This document shows positions 1 to 8,635 of a stretch of DNA of 64,000 bases, piece after piece. A program made the translations under genes and the position numbers. The notes beneath the pieces were generated by a model that worked only from the letters and a program-made list of their open reading frames with translations, made no database searches and was not told the DNA's origin. Source of the DNA: DTPS01 sp049591295 (lineage in GTDB: Bacteria; Acidobacteriota; UBA4820; DSQY01); contig JBAWEQ010000025.1 of the NCBI GenBank assembly GCA_049591295.1, forward strand, positions 43,888-107,887. Reading direction: 5' to 3'. Numbering within the stretch: the first letter of the stretch is position 1; every line of letters begins with the position of its first letter.

Positions 1-113
1 TCGACGTCGAGCAGGCCTCCGGCGGGCTCGAGCTCCAGGTGATGATGGACGGGATCAAGGAACAGGCCCTGGGATTCCTGGCGGAGAAGAGCACCCCGAA
101 TGTCTTTTCGTAG
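1..113 (+). CDS. 3' end of an unidentified protein (partial)
   Basis: An open frame enters from the left edge (codons from base 3) and stops at TAG 111-113. The 36 visible residues run from DVEQASGGLE to STPNVFS and show no motif I recognise. The gene lies on the same strand as the following glutamate-dehydrogenase-like pair but is separated from it by about 200 bases, so operon membership is uncertain. It could be the tail of almost any cytoplasmic protein; the call rests only on an uninterrupted frame with coding-like composition. Confidence 0.45.
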   Translation, partial: DVEQASGGLELQVMMDGIKEQALGFLAEKSTPNVFS

Positions 114-311
114 GAGATCCCCCGCAGAGCTTGCACGGCGGACAGGGTCTGACCATACTGGCATGGTTCCGTCCAGCCCTTCGGGGCGCAGCCCTCTTGA
201 CCGGGCGCGGCTCCGCCGCTCCGACCCGGGGGGAAAGGCGCCAGTGGCCGCCGCGGCCGCCGGCCTCTTCGGGATTCGGTGGCGGGCGGTTTGAACTGGG
301 GAGGCTCGGCC

Positions 312-1550
312 TTGGACACCCGGGACTGCTTCGAAAGGGCCGCCGATCTCGTGGGCTTGTCTCCCGGCGTCAGGCGCCTCCTCGCCCTGCCCTGCGACGA
401 GTTGACCCTCAACTTTCCCGTCAAGATGGACGACGAGTCGGTGGAGACCTTCCGCGGGTTTCGCGTGCATCACAACGACGCTCTGGGACCCTACCTGGGA
501 GGGCTCCGCTATCACCCCTCGGTGACCCTCAAGGCCATGCGGACTCAGGCGGCGCAGCGAACCTGGCAGGCCGCCCTGGCGGGCCTCCCCTTCGGGGGCT
601 CCATGGGGGGCATCCAGCTGGATCCATCCCGTCACACGCTTTCGGAGCTGGAGAGGATCACGCGCCGCTTCGTGTTCGCCCTGGGCAACAACATCGGGCC
701 GGACTACGACGTCCTCACGACAGAGGTCAATACGAACAGCCAGATCATGAGCTGGGTCCTGGACACCTACTTTTCCACGGTACCGCCCCAGGAGAGAAAC
801 CGCGCCTTCCCGGTGGTCACCGGCAAGCCGCTGGAGGCGGGCGGGCTCCCGGGGCGAAACCGGGCGGTGGGTCTGGGCATGGCCATGCTCATCGAACGCT
901 GGGCGAGCGATCACGCCGTCGACCTCGCCGACTCAACCTACACGCTCCAGGGATTCGGAACCGTGGGGTCCTCGGTGGCGCGGGTCCTCCAGTCCAAGGG
1001 CGCCAGGCTACTGGCCGTAGAGGATGTGACCGGAGCTGTATTCCATCCCGGCGGCATCGATGCGGAAGACCTGTTCGCTTACTCCAGACGGCGTTTCGGT
1101 CTGCGGGGCTACCCGAGGGCGACCGCGCTCAGTCACGAGGCCTTCCTGCGCACTCCGGCCACGATCTTCATTCCGGCCGCCCTGGCCACGGGCTTCACGA
1201 GCGAGCTGTTGGAGCTCCTGGATGTGCGCGTCGTGGCCGAGGGGGCCTGCATCCTGACGGAACCGGGAATGGACGACGTGCTCCGGCGAAAGGGGACGGA
1301 CCTTCTGCCCGATGTGCTCTGCACTGCGGGAGGAGCCACCGCCAGCTACTTCGAGTGGCTCCAGAACAAGCGCGGCGAAAGGTGGGAACTCGGGGAGGTG
1401 GAGAAGCGCCTCCAGGACACGCTGTACCGCGCCTATGACCGGGTGGCGAGGGCCTCCCAGGAGTTCGGTGCCGATTGGAGGACCACTAGCGTGGCCCTCG
1501 CCCTGGAGGATCTGGAAGGGGTCTACAGGGACCGGGGAATCTTCCCCTGA
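312..1550 (+). CDS. Glu/Leu/Phe/Val dehydrogenase homologue, catalytic residues replaced (first of tandem pair)
   Basis: About 412 residues with the full two-domain architecture of 50-kDa glutamate dehydrogenases: an N-terminal substrate domain (LTLNFPVKMDD, LPFGGSMGG) and a C-terminal NAD(P) Rossmann domain with GFGTVG, then VAEGA and SYFEWLQN. Residues that are almost invariant in active family members are changed. The substrate lysine of the KGGxR motif is Leu62, the second lysine (TWK) is Gln86, the catalytic lysine of GGaKGG is Met98, and the PAPD catalytic Asp position is Glu138. The family would normally interconvert an amino acid and its 2-oxoacid; this copy very likely cannot do so by the standard mechanism. 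The TTG start at 312 is preceded by GGGGAGG with 8 bases of spacing; an in-frame GTG at 279 is the alternative. The second homologue begins 13 bases downstream. A non-catalytic, regulatory or new-substrate role is inference. Confidence 0.85.
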   Translation: MDTRDCFERAADLVGLSPGVRRLLALPCDELTLNFPVKMDDESVETFRGFRVHHNDALGPYLGGLRYHPSVTLKAMRTQAAQRTWQAALAGLPFGGSMGGIQLDPSRHTLSELERITRRFVFALGNNIGPDYDVLTTEVNTNSQIMSWVLDTYFSTVPPQERNRAFPVVTGKPLEAGGLPGRNRAVGLGMAMLIERWASDHAVDLADSTYTLQGFGTVGSSVARVLQSKGARLLAVEDVTGAVFHPGGIDAEDLFAYSRRRFGLRGYPRATALSHEAFLRTPATIFIPAALATGFTSELLELLDVRVVAEGACILTEPGMDDVLRRKGTDLLPDVLCTAGGATASYFEWLQNKRGERWELGEVEKRLQDTLYRAYDRVARASQEFGADWRTTSVALALEDLEGVYRDRGIFP

Positions 1551-1563
1551 CGGGAGCCGTGCC

Positions 1564-2814
1564 ATGACAAGCTACGACGAAGCGCTCCGCCAGCTCAACC
1601 AGGCCGCCGAACGCATGGGCCTGGACCCGGACGTGCGCAAGATCCTTTCGCAGACCGCCAGCGAAATCACCGTGAACTTTCCCGTCAAGATGGACGACGG
1701 ACAGGTCCGCATGCTCACCGGCCACCTGGCACAGCACAACAACGTCCTCGGGCCGTTCGCAGGGGGGCTGCGCTATCAGGAGGCGGTGGACACGGACGAC
1801 GTCAGGGCCCTGGCGATCCGGATGACCTGGAAACACGCTGTCCTCGGACTGCCCTTCGGCGGCGCTATGGGCGGTGTGGACGTTGACCCGTTGCGCTGCT
1901 CTCCGGCCGAATTGGAGCGCACCACCCGGCGCTTCACCTTCGGTCTGGGCGGCAATATCGGTCCCGAGTACGGCGTGCTCTGCCCCGAATTGGGCACTGA
2001 CGGACAGATCATGGCCTGGATTCTGGACACCTATGCCTCGACCATGTCGCCCCACGAGCGAAACCTCTGCCGCCACGTGGTCATGGGCAAGCCCGCGACC
2101 GTGGGAGGAAGCGCGGGGCGGGAGCAGGCGGCCGGCCAGGCCATCGTCATCATGCTCGATGAGTGGGCGCGGCACGAGCAGCTGGACCTGACGCAGGCGA
2201 CCTTCTTCATCCAGGGCTTTGGCGCCGCGGGCTCGTGGGCGGCCCGCCTCCTGGCGGAGCGCGGGGCGCGCCTTCTGGCCGTGGAGGAGGCCAGCGGCGC
2301 CATCGCCCATCCGGACGGCATCGATCCCGGCGATCTGGACTCTTATGCTCGCCAGCGCGGGGTCATCGAGGGCTACCCCAAAGCCTCCCCTACCGACCAT
2401 GCCGGCTTCCTCTCCACCCCGGCGGACATCTTCATTGCCGCCTCACCGCAGAAGCCGGTCTCGCGGGACTACGCCTCCATGCTGAGGGTCCGGGTCGTGG
2501 CGGAGGGGGCCGATTCCCTCACCGACCGCGAGACCGAGGCCCTTCTCCAGGAGAGAGGCATCCAGATTCTGCCGGACCTGCTCTGCCATTCGGGCGACAC
2601 CATCGTCTACTACTACGAATGGCTTCAAAACCGCAGAAGTGAACGATGGGAGGCGGAGGAGGTCAGCTCTAAGATGCGCCGCCTCCTCCTCTCGGTCTAC
2701 GAAGAGGCCCGCGGCATCGCTTCGGAACTCCACACCGACCTGCGCTCGGCCGCACTCATAGCGGGTCTCCGCAGGATCGAGACGGCCTATCTGAAGCGGG
2801 GCATCTTCCCCTGA
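1564..2814 (+). CDS. Glu/Leu/Phe/Val dehydrogenase homologue, catalytic residues replaced (second of tandem pair)
   Basis: A 416-residue paralogue of the preceding gene, starting at ATG 1564 after GGGAG. It keeps TWKHA (Lys90), but the KGGxR lysine is Ala66, the GGaKGG catalytic lysine is Met102, and the catalytic Asp position is Glu142 (LCPEL). The Rossmann loop reads GFGAAG and is plausibly still nucleotide-binding. The usual NAGG segment near the C-terminus is HSGD. The pair is separated by 13 bases and surely co-transcribed, which recalls bacterial systems where a non-catalytic glutamate-dehydrogenase paralogue regulates a catalytic one. Here, however, both members carry the lysine-to-methionine change. 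Annotation pipelines would name this glutamate dehydrogenase; the sequence argues against ordinary activity. Confidence 0.86.
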   Translation: MTSYDEALRQLNQAAERMGLDPDVRKILSQTASEITVNFPVKMDDGQVRMLTGHLAQHNNVLGPFAGGLRYQEAVDTDDVRALAIRMTWKHAVLGLPFGGAMGGVDVDPLRCSPAELERTTRRFTFGLGGNIGPEYGVLCPELGTDGQIMAWILDTYASTMSPHERNLCRHVVMGKPATVGGSAGREQAAGQAIVIMLDEWARHEQLDLTQATFFIQGFGAAGSWAARLLAERGARLLAVEEASGAIAHPDGIDPGDLDSYARQRGVIEGYPKASPTDHAGFLSTPADIFIAASPQKPVSRDYASMLRVRVVAEGADSLTDRETEALLQERGIQILPDLLCHSGDTIVYYYEWLQNRRSERWEAEEVSSKMRRLLLSVYEEARGIASELHTDLRSAALIAGLRRIETAYLKRGIFP

Positions 2815-2841
2815 GGCGGGCCCGTCGGCGGCGTGAATTCG

Positions 2842-4110
2842 TCAGGGAGCTTGACCTGCTTGGCTCCCATCCTCCCGGACTTTCCAAAGGAAGAACCCGC
2901 CCAGGAAGAAGAGCGGAGCCATGGAGAGGGCTCCAAGCCGCATGCTTCCGGTGAGCGATGTAACCCCTCCAAAAAGAACCGGACCGATGAGGGCGGCTAC
3001 CTTCCCGGCCATGCCGAAGAAGCCGAAGAACTCCCCTTCCTTCTCCTTCGGAGCGAGCCTGGCGAGAAATCCCCGGGCGATGGATTGGGTGGCTCCCAGC
3101 ATCAAGCCGGCGAATCCGGCCCCTACGATGAACTGCGTGTAGGTCTGGACGGTGGCGAGCCCTCCGCAGAGAAGGGCCCACAGCGCCACCAAGACCAGCA
3201 GCGTCCGCCGGGAGCCGAACCGGTCGGCAAGCCAGCCGAGGGCGTATGCACCCGCGGCCGCCACCACGTTCAGGTAGAGGAACAGCAGAAAGATGTCCTT
3301 GTCCCTGACTCGAAGGACCTGCTTGGCGTAGGCTCCGGCGAAGATAATCACCGTGTTGAGACCGTCGTTGAAGAAGAAATTGGCCAAGAGGAACCAGAAG
3401 AGATTCCTGAACCGCCGGATGGCCTTGAGGGTAGCCCAAACCTGCCGGTAGGCCTGGCCCAGGCCCCCGATCCGCCCGGAAGGGCGCGCTCCCCGCTCCC
3501 GCATGAAAAATATGGGGAGGGCGAAGAAGAGAAAGGCTCCCGCCACGAGCAGAAAGGAGGCGTGGATGTTGGCCATGTTCCCGAGGCTGGCTCCATCCCT
3601 GTAGAAGGGAATCACGAGGAGCATCCCCAGCAGCCCCCCGAGGTAGCCCGTTCCCCACCCGATTCCAGAGACCGTATCCGTTTTGCCGGCCGGGGCCACC
3701 TCAACCAGCAGGGCGTTATAGAACACGTTCGCGCACGCGAACCCCACGTTGGCCAGGCCGAAGAAAAGCCACGCCTTCACGAGGTCGCCTGGCCCCAGCA
3801 GGGCGCACAGGGCGGTTCCCGCGATGCAGAGGAGCGAGAAGGTAATGAGAAAGGGCTTGCGTCGCCCCGCCTGGTCGCTCCAGGCCCCCAGGCCCGGGGA
3901 GAGTGCGGCGGCGGCCACCTCGGAGAGGCCGTACAGGAGCCCCCACTGGAAGGGGCCCGTCCGGCCCGGCATGACCACCGCCATGAAAAATAGCGGGAAC
4001 CCGATGGTGGTCATGATGGTGGAATAGGGCGAGTTCGCAAAGTCGTAGAGCGACCACGACACCACCCGCCCCCAGCGAAAACCCTCGGGCTCTCCCCGTG
4101 GATCCCCCAT
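2842..4110 (-). CDS. MFS transporter, UMF1/Atg22-like
   Basis: A 422-residue polytopic membrane protein with about 12 hydrophobic segments. It opens with VVSWSLYDFANSPYSTIM, the characteristic beginning of the UMF1 (Atg22-like) branch of the major facilitator superfamily, and has the cytoplasmic loop motifs WSDQAGRRK and LADRFGSRRT. The start at 4110 is chosen because GGGAGGGAGG lies directly upstream on the minus strand; the open frame continues further but lacks such a site. The substrate cannot be deduced; distant eukaryotic relatives export amino acids from vacuoles. It converges on the glutamate-dehydrogenase-like pair and is divergent from the ribonucleotide reductase gene. Confidence 0.85.
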   Translation of the reverse strand: MGDPRGEPEGFRWGRVVSWSLYDFANSPYSTIMTTIGFPLFFMAVVMPGRTGPFQWGLLYGLSEVAAAALSPGLGAWSDQAGRRKPFLITFSLLCIAGTALCALLGPGDLVKAWLFFGLANVGFACANVFYNALLVEVAPAGKTDTVSGIGWGTGYLGGLLGMLLVIPFYRDGASLGNMANIHASFLLVAGAFLFFALPIFFMRERGARPSGRIGGLGQAYRQVWATLKAIRRFRNLFWFLLANFFFNDGLNTVIIFAGAYAKQVLRVRDKDIFLLFLYLNVVAAAGAYALGWLADRFGSRRTLLVLVALWALLCGGLATVQTYTQFIVGAGFAGLMLGATQSIARGFLARLAPKEKEGEFFGFFGMAGKVAALIGPVLFGGVTSLTGSMRLGALSMAPLFFLGGFFLWKVREDGSQAGQAP

Positions 4111-4228
4111 GCCTCCCTCCCAACCCCATAAGCCTACCGGAAAAGCCTGGAGAGGCATAGGGTTCCCCTGGGAACATTCGTCGATTTCGCGGGGCATCGA
4201 GGCCTTTCTCCGGGACACTCCAGGCCCC

Positions 4229-4282
4229 TTGACACCCACTATATGTTGCGCTATATTACCCCTGCTTAGCTAAATATAGGGG
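4229..4282 (+). promoter_or_regulatory. nrdJ promoter with two NrdR-box-like sites
   Basis: TTGACA (4229-4234), a 17-base spacer and TATATT (4252-4257) form a near-consensus sigma-70 promoter. A 16-base element filling the spacer (4236-4251) matches the NrdR box consensus at about 12 of 16 positions. A weaker copy (4267-4282, about 9 of 16) begins 31 bases later, the usual three-turn spacing of paired NrdR boxes. The placement over the core promoter is what is expected for repression of a ribonucleotide reductase gene. The second box also overlaps one arm of an ACCCCT/AGGGGT inverted repeat. Confidence 0.65.
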
Positions 4283-4358
4283 TGCCCTGGGGCATAAGCC
4301 CTTTGGACACATGAACTTGGGATTCAGTGTCTCCACGAGAACATGGGAGGTCAGTCGG

Positions 4359-7300
4359 ATGGACACGCACAAGGGTGGCGGCCAGGCTGGCAGCACCGGC
4401 AACCGCAAGGCCACAGCCACGCCCCAGATCGGCAATTCGAAGGATCCCTCGCCCCCGGACAATTCGCAGCCGCCCGAAGTCGGCTTATCCACGGAGGCTC
4501 TCGTTCCGTTTCACCTGGATCGGCGGTTCACTTCTCCAGACTGCGATCCGCTGGATGGCGCCGCCTACCAACGCCGGGCCTCCAAGATCATGAACACGGA
4601 TGGGTCCACGGTGTTCGCCATGGAGAACGCCGAGGTCCCCGCGGACTGGAGCCAGCTGGCCACGGACATCCTGATCAGCAAGTACTTCCGAAAAGCCGGG
4701 GTACCGGGCACGGGCCACGAGACCTCCATCCGCCAGGTGATCCGCCGTATCGCCCACACTCTCAGGATCGAGGGCGAGAAGTTCGGGGGCTACTTCACGG
4801 ACAAGGAGGAGGCCGATGTCTTCGAGGCCGAGCTCTCCCACCTGCTCCTGACCCAGAGGGGGGCATTCAATTCGCCCGTCTGGTTCAATCTGGGGCTCTG
4901 GCACGAATACGGGATCGAGGGGTCGGGCGGCGCCTATTACTGGAGTGCCGAGACCGGGCAGATCGAGGAGACGTCCAACGCCTATCAGCACCCCCAGTGC
5001 TCCGCGTGCTTCATCCAGAGCGTGGACGACGACCTGATGAGCATCTTCCAGCTGGCCAAGAACGAGGCCCGGCTGTTCAAGTACGGATCGGGCACCGGCA
5101 GCAACTTCTCGCGGATCCGCTCCCGGGAAGAGAGGCTCTCTGGCGGGGGCACCTCATCGGGCCTGATGAGCTTTCTGGAGGTCCTGGATCGCGCCGCCGG
5201 CGCCACCAAGTCCGGCGGAACCACCCGTCGCGCCGCCAAGATGGTCTGCCTGGACATGGACCATCCTGAGGTGGAGGACTTCATCAACTGGAAGCGCCGG
5301 GAGGAAAACAAGGCGCGGGTGCTGGCCGAGGCGGGGACCGACCTGGACGATGCGGTGCACACCGTCTCGGGCCAGAACGCCAACAACTCGCTGCGAATCA
5401 CCGACGCCTTCATGGAGGCCTACGAAAAGGACGGAGAGTGGACCACCACCTACCGGACCAGCGGAGAGCCCGCGCACACCCACCGGGCCCGGGATCTCAT
5501 GCGCCAGATCGCCGTGGCCGCGTGGGAGTGCGGCGACCCGGGGCTGCAATTCGACAGCACCATCAACCGCTGGCACACTTGCAAGGCCACCGACCGCATC
5601 CACGCCTCCAACCCCTGCTCAGAGTACATGTTCCTGGACGACTCGGCCTGCAACCTCGCCAGCCTGAACCTCATGAAGTTCCTGAATGAAGAGGGCGACT
5701 TCGACGTGGAGGGCTACAAGCACGCCGTGGGCGTCTTCATCACCGCCCAGGAGATCCTGGTGGACCTCTCCTCCTACCCCACCGAGACCATCACCAAGAA
5801 CAGCCACGACTTCCGCCCTCTCGGCCTCGGCTACGCCAACCTCGGCACCCTCCTGATGGTCCTGGGCATCCCCTACGACAGTCCCAAGGCATTCGCGTGG
5901 TGCGGCGCGCTCACCAGCCTCATGACCGGACAGGCCTACCTGGTCTCCTCTCTGCTCGCCAAGCGCAAGGGCCCCTTCCCCGGCTATGCCAAGAACCGGG
6001 AGTCCATGCTGGACGTCATCAAGATGCACCGGGACGCCAGCCACAAGGTGGAGCTGGATTACCTCCCGGAGAGCCTCGGCCTCGCCAGCCGGCAGGTGTG
6101 GGACGACGCCCTGGTCTTCGGCCGTCAGTTCGGCTTCCGCAACGCCCAGGCCACGGTGCTGGCCCCAACGGGAACCATCGGCCTGCTCATGGATTGCGAT
6201 ACCACCGGCATCGAGCCCGACTTCTCCCAGGTCAAGTTCAAGAAGCTGGCGGGCGGCGGCTACTTCAAGATCGTGAACCAGTCGGTGGAGCGCGCCCTGC
6301 ACGCTCTCGGGTATCCCCCCGCCCAGATCCAGGAGATGCTGCGGTATCTCGTGGGCACGGGGCAGCTGGCCGGCACTCCCCACATCCATCCAGCCAGCCT
6401 GATGACCAAGGGATTCACGGAGGAAGAGGTGGCTCGCGTGGAAAGCCAGCTCGGGCGCGTGGTGGACCTCCCGCAGGCCTTTTCCGCCTTCGTCCTGGGC
6501 GACGACTGCATCCGGAGGCTGGGCTTCACCCCGGAGGAGGCCGGCAAGCCCGGCTTCAACGTGCTCGCCGCCCTCGGTTTCAGCGATGCCCAGATCGAGG
6601 AGGCCTCCGCCGTGGCCTGCGGCCACATGACGCTGGAAGGTGCGCCCTACCTGAAGGAGGAGCACCTGCCCGTGTTCGACTGCGCCAACCGCTGCGGAAG
6701 GCACGGCAAACGGTTCATCGCCCCCCTCGGCCACGTCAAGATGATGGCGGCGGCCCAGCCTTTCCTGTCCGGCGCCATCAGCAAGACCGTCAACCTGCCC
6801 GTCTCCATCATGCCGGAGGAAATCGAGCGGATCTACGTGGAAGGCTGGAAGCGCGGTCTCAAGGCCCTCGCCGTCTACCGGGACGGCTCCAAGGTCACCC
6901 AGCCCCTTTCGGACGCCTCCACCCAGAAGGCCGCCAAGACGGAGGCGGCCTCGGCCCCAGCACCCGTGGAACAGCTCTGGCGCACGCCGCTTCAGCGCCG
7001 CAGGCTGCCGAAAAAGCGCGACGGCTTCACCCAGGAGGCACGCGTAGGCGGACAGAAGGTCTACCTGCGGACGGGCGAGTACGCCGACGGCCGCCTGGGC
7101 GAGGTCTTCATCGACATGCACAAGGAGGGGGCCGCCTTCCGCTCCCTAATGAACTGCTTCGCCATCGCCATTTCGCTCGGCCTCCAGTACGGCGTTCCCC
7201 TGGAGGAGTACGTGGACTGCTTCACCTTCACGCGCTTCGAGCCCCAGGGGCCCGTCACGGACCACCCCAACATCAAATATGCCACCTCGGTCATCGACTA

Positions 7301-7616
7301 CATCTTCCGGGTCCTGGGCATGGAGTACCTGGGAAGGACCGACTTCGTGCAGGTGAAGCCAGACGAGCTGGAGAAGGCCCAGGCCGAGAAGACGCTGACC
7401 TCGCCCACGGCGAGCGCCACCGAGGTGGCCGCCGCGGAGAAGACCCTCTCCTCTCAGGTTCCAGTCTACAAGGCCGTCGGCGGGAACCCGCTCTCCAGCC
7501 ACCTCTCGACCATGATGGGCGATGCCCCGTTCTGCAACATATGCGGCCACATCACGGTGCGGAACGGTTCCTGTTACAAATGCCTGAACTGCGGCAACAG
7601 CCTCGGTTGCAGCTAG
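4359..7616 (+). CDS. nrdJ: Vitamin B12-dependent ribonucleotide reductase
   Basis: A 1085-residue class II (adenosylcobalamin-dependent) ribonucleotide reductase, which makes deoxynucleotides from ribonucleotides without oxygen. Visible family motifs in order: FNSPVWFNLG, CSACFIQSVDD, GSGTGSNFSRIR, the N-x-C-x-E radical site NPCSEY, APTGTIG, a TSCPD-type domain (EVFIDMHKEGAAFRSLMNCF) and a C-terminal zinc-ribbon with four cysteines (CNICGH...CYKCLNCG). The length is typical of the large B12-dependent type. ATG 4359 is preferred because GGGAGG sits 8 bases upstream; an ATG at 4311 has no such site. The gene has its own promoter with putative NrdR sites and ends in a strong terminator, so it is probably monocistronic. 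Confidence 0.97.
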   Translation: MDTHKGGGQAGSTGNRKATATPQIGNSKDPSPPDNSQPPEVGLSTEALVPFHLDRRFTSPDCDPLDGAAYQRRASKIMNTDGSTVFAMENAEVPADWSQLATDILISKYFRKAGVPGTGHETSIRQVIRRIAHTLRIEGEKFGGYFTDKEEADVFEAELSHLLLTQRGAFNSPVWFNLGLWHEYGIEGSGGAYYWSAETGQIEETSNAYQHPQCSACFIQSVDDDLMSIFQLAKNEARLFKYGSGTGSNFSRIRSREERLSGGGTSSGLMSFLEVLDRAAGATKSGGTTRRAAKMVCLDMDHPEVEDFINWKRREENKARVLAEAGTDLDDAVHTVSGQNANNSLRITDAFMEAYEKDGEWTTTYRTSGEPAHTHRARDLMRQIAVAAWECGDPGLQFDSTINRWHTCKATDRIHASNPCSEYMFLDDSACNLASLNLMKFLNEEGDFDVEGYKHAVGVFITAQEILVDLSSYPTETITKNSHDFRPLGLGYANLGTLLMVLGIPYDSPKAFAWCGALTSLMTGQAYLVSSLLAKRKGPFPGYAKNRESMLDVIKMHRDASHKVELDYLPESLGLASRQVWDDALVFGRQFGFRNAQATVLAPTGTIGLLMDCDTTGIEPDFSQVKFKKLAGGGYFKIVNQSVERALHALGYPPAQIQEMLRYLVGTGQLAGTPHIHPASLMTKGFTEEEVARVESQLGRVVDLPQAFSAFVLGDDCIRRLGFTPEEAGKPGFNVLAALGFSDAQIEEASAVACGHMTLEGAPYLKEEHLPVFDCANRCGRHGKRFIAPLGHVKMMAAAQPFLSGAISKTVNLPVSIMPEEIERIYVEGWKRGLKALAVYRDGSKVTQPLSDASTQKAAKTEAASAPAPVEQLWRTPLQRRRLPKKRDGFTQEARVGGQKVYLRTGEYADGRLGEVFIDMHKEGAAFRSLMNCFAIAISLGLQYGVPLEEYVDCFTFTRFEPQGPVTDHPNIKYATSVIDYIFRVLGMEYLGRTDFVQVKPDELEKAQAEKTLTSPTASATEVAAAEKTLSSQVPVYKAVGGNPLSSHLSTMMGDAPFCNICGHITVRNGSCYKCLNCGNSLGCS

Positions 7617-7640
7617 ACATCCCGGAGGAAGGTCACGCGG

Positions 7641-7672
7641 AAAGGGGGCGCGGTTCACGCGCCCCCTTTCTT
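7641..7672 (+). terminator. Rho-independent terminator of nrdJ (probably bidirectional)
   Basis: A perfect 12-bp stem (AAAGGGGGCGCG / CGCGCCCCCTTT) with a 5-base loop, 24 bases after the nrdJ stop and followed by a T-rich stretch. A-rich/T-rich flanks on both sides would also let it serve the converging transporter gene. Confidence 0.85.
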
Positions 7673-7729
7673 ATCGGGCGGTATTCTCCCCGCGCCGGCG
7701 CACCACCGGGTGCTGCATCCTGGGAACCG

Positions 7730-8635
7730 TCAGCCCGAAAGCGGCTCCTCGACCTCCGGGCGGCGCATGGTCAACAAGGTCACGCTGATCACGACCACGG
7801 CCGCACCCAGGGCCTGGACGGGATAGAGCCGCTCCCCGAGCAGCAGCACCGCCAAGCCCGTGGCCACCACCGGAATCACGTTGGTGAAGGCGGCCACGAT
7901 GGAGGCCTTCAGGTGGGCCAGCGAAACGTTCAGGAGCAGATAGGCAAGAAAGGAGCACCCGATCCCGAGGTAAAGGACGGCCAGCCAGGCCCTGGGGCCG
8001 GCCTGCGGCATCCCCTGTGTTGAAAGGTCCCAGAGGGCGAACGGCAGGTACATGGCGGCCGCGTAGAGGGCCTGCAGCCGGGTGATGGCGACGGCGTTGT
8101 AGCGCGAGAGCAGGCGGCGGGCCAGAACCGTGTAGACCGAGGCGGCGAAGGCCGCGGCCAGGATGAAGCCGTTGCCTGCCAGGCTGCCGCCGAAGGCGTT
8201 TCTGAGCCCTCCCGCGGTGACCAGCAAGAATATGCCCCCAAGGGAGAGAAAGATGAGCACCACCTCCGCGGCAACGATCCTGACCTTCAGCCAGAAGACT
8301 TCGAGAAGCAGGACGTAGATGGGAATCGTGCAGATGAGGATGGCCGCCGTCGATGCGAGCGTTCGCTGGATGCCCATGGCTTCGAGGTAGAAATAAACTC
8401 CCGGCTCGAACAGGGCGAGGACCAGGATTTTCCAATAGCCCGTCCGATCCACGGGACTGGCCTTCAACCAGGGAGAGAAGACGAAAAAGACTGCCGCTCC
8501 GAGCAAGAAGCGCAGGAATATCAGCTCCGAGGGCGTGAAGGCGGAAAGCGCGATCTTGGTGCCCACAAAGGAGGCGCCGAAGAGAAGGGACATACCCACG
8601 AGGGCGGCCAGCGCCCCGGCCTTGGCGCCTCTCAT
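7730..8635 (-). CDS. EamA/DMT-family transporter co-translated with queC
   Basis: About 301 residues with ten hydrophobic segments in two EamA repeats (GASFVGTKIALS near the N-terminus; LGIGCSFLAYLLLNVSLAHL and LLGERLYPVQALGAAVVV in the second half). The family comprises drug/metabolite transporters of many substrates. The ATG at 8633-8635 overlaps the queC stop as ATGA, so translation is coupled to the last queuosine-precursor gene of the cluster. Transport of a queuosine precursor or pathway intermediate is a hypothesis from context; the known queuosine-precursor carriers belong to other families. Confidence 0.85.
   Translation of the reverse strand: MRGAKAGALAALVGMSLLFGASFVGTKIALSAFTPSELIFLRFLLGAAVFFVFSPWLKASPVDRTGYWKILVLALFEPGVYFYLEAMGIQRTLASTAAILICTIPIYVLLLEVFWLKVRIVAAEVVLIFLSLGGIFLLVTAGGLRNAFGGSLAGNGFILAAAFAASVYTVLARRLLSRYNAVAITRLQALYAAAMYLPFALWDLSTQGMPQAGPRAWLAVLYLGIGCSFLAYLLLNVSLAHLKASIVAAFTNVIPVVATGLAVLLLGERLYPVQALGAAVVVISVTLLTMRRPEVEEPLSG

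Noticed and set aside
5619..7121. 500-codon minus-strand frame inside nrdJ
   Set aside because: Antisense composition artefact; nrdJ is unambiguous on the plus strand.
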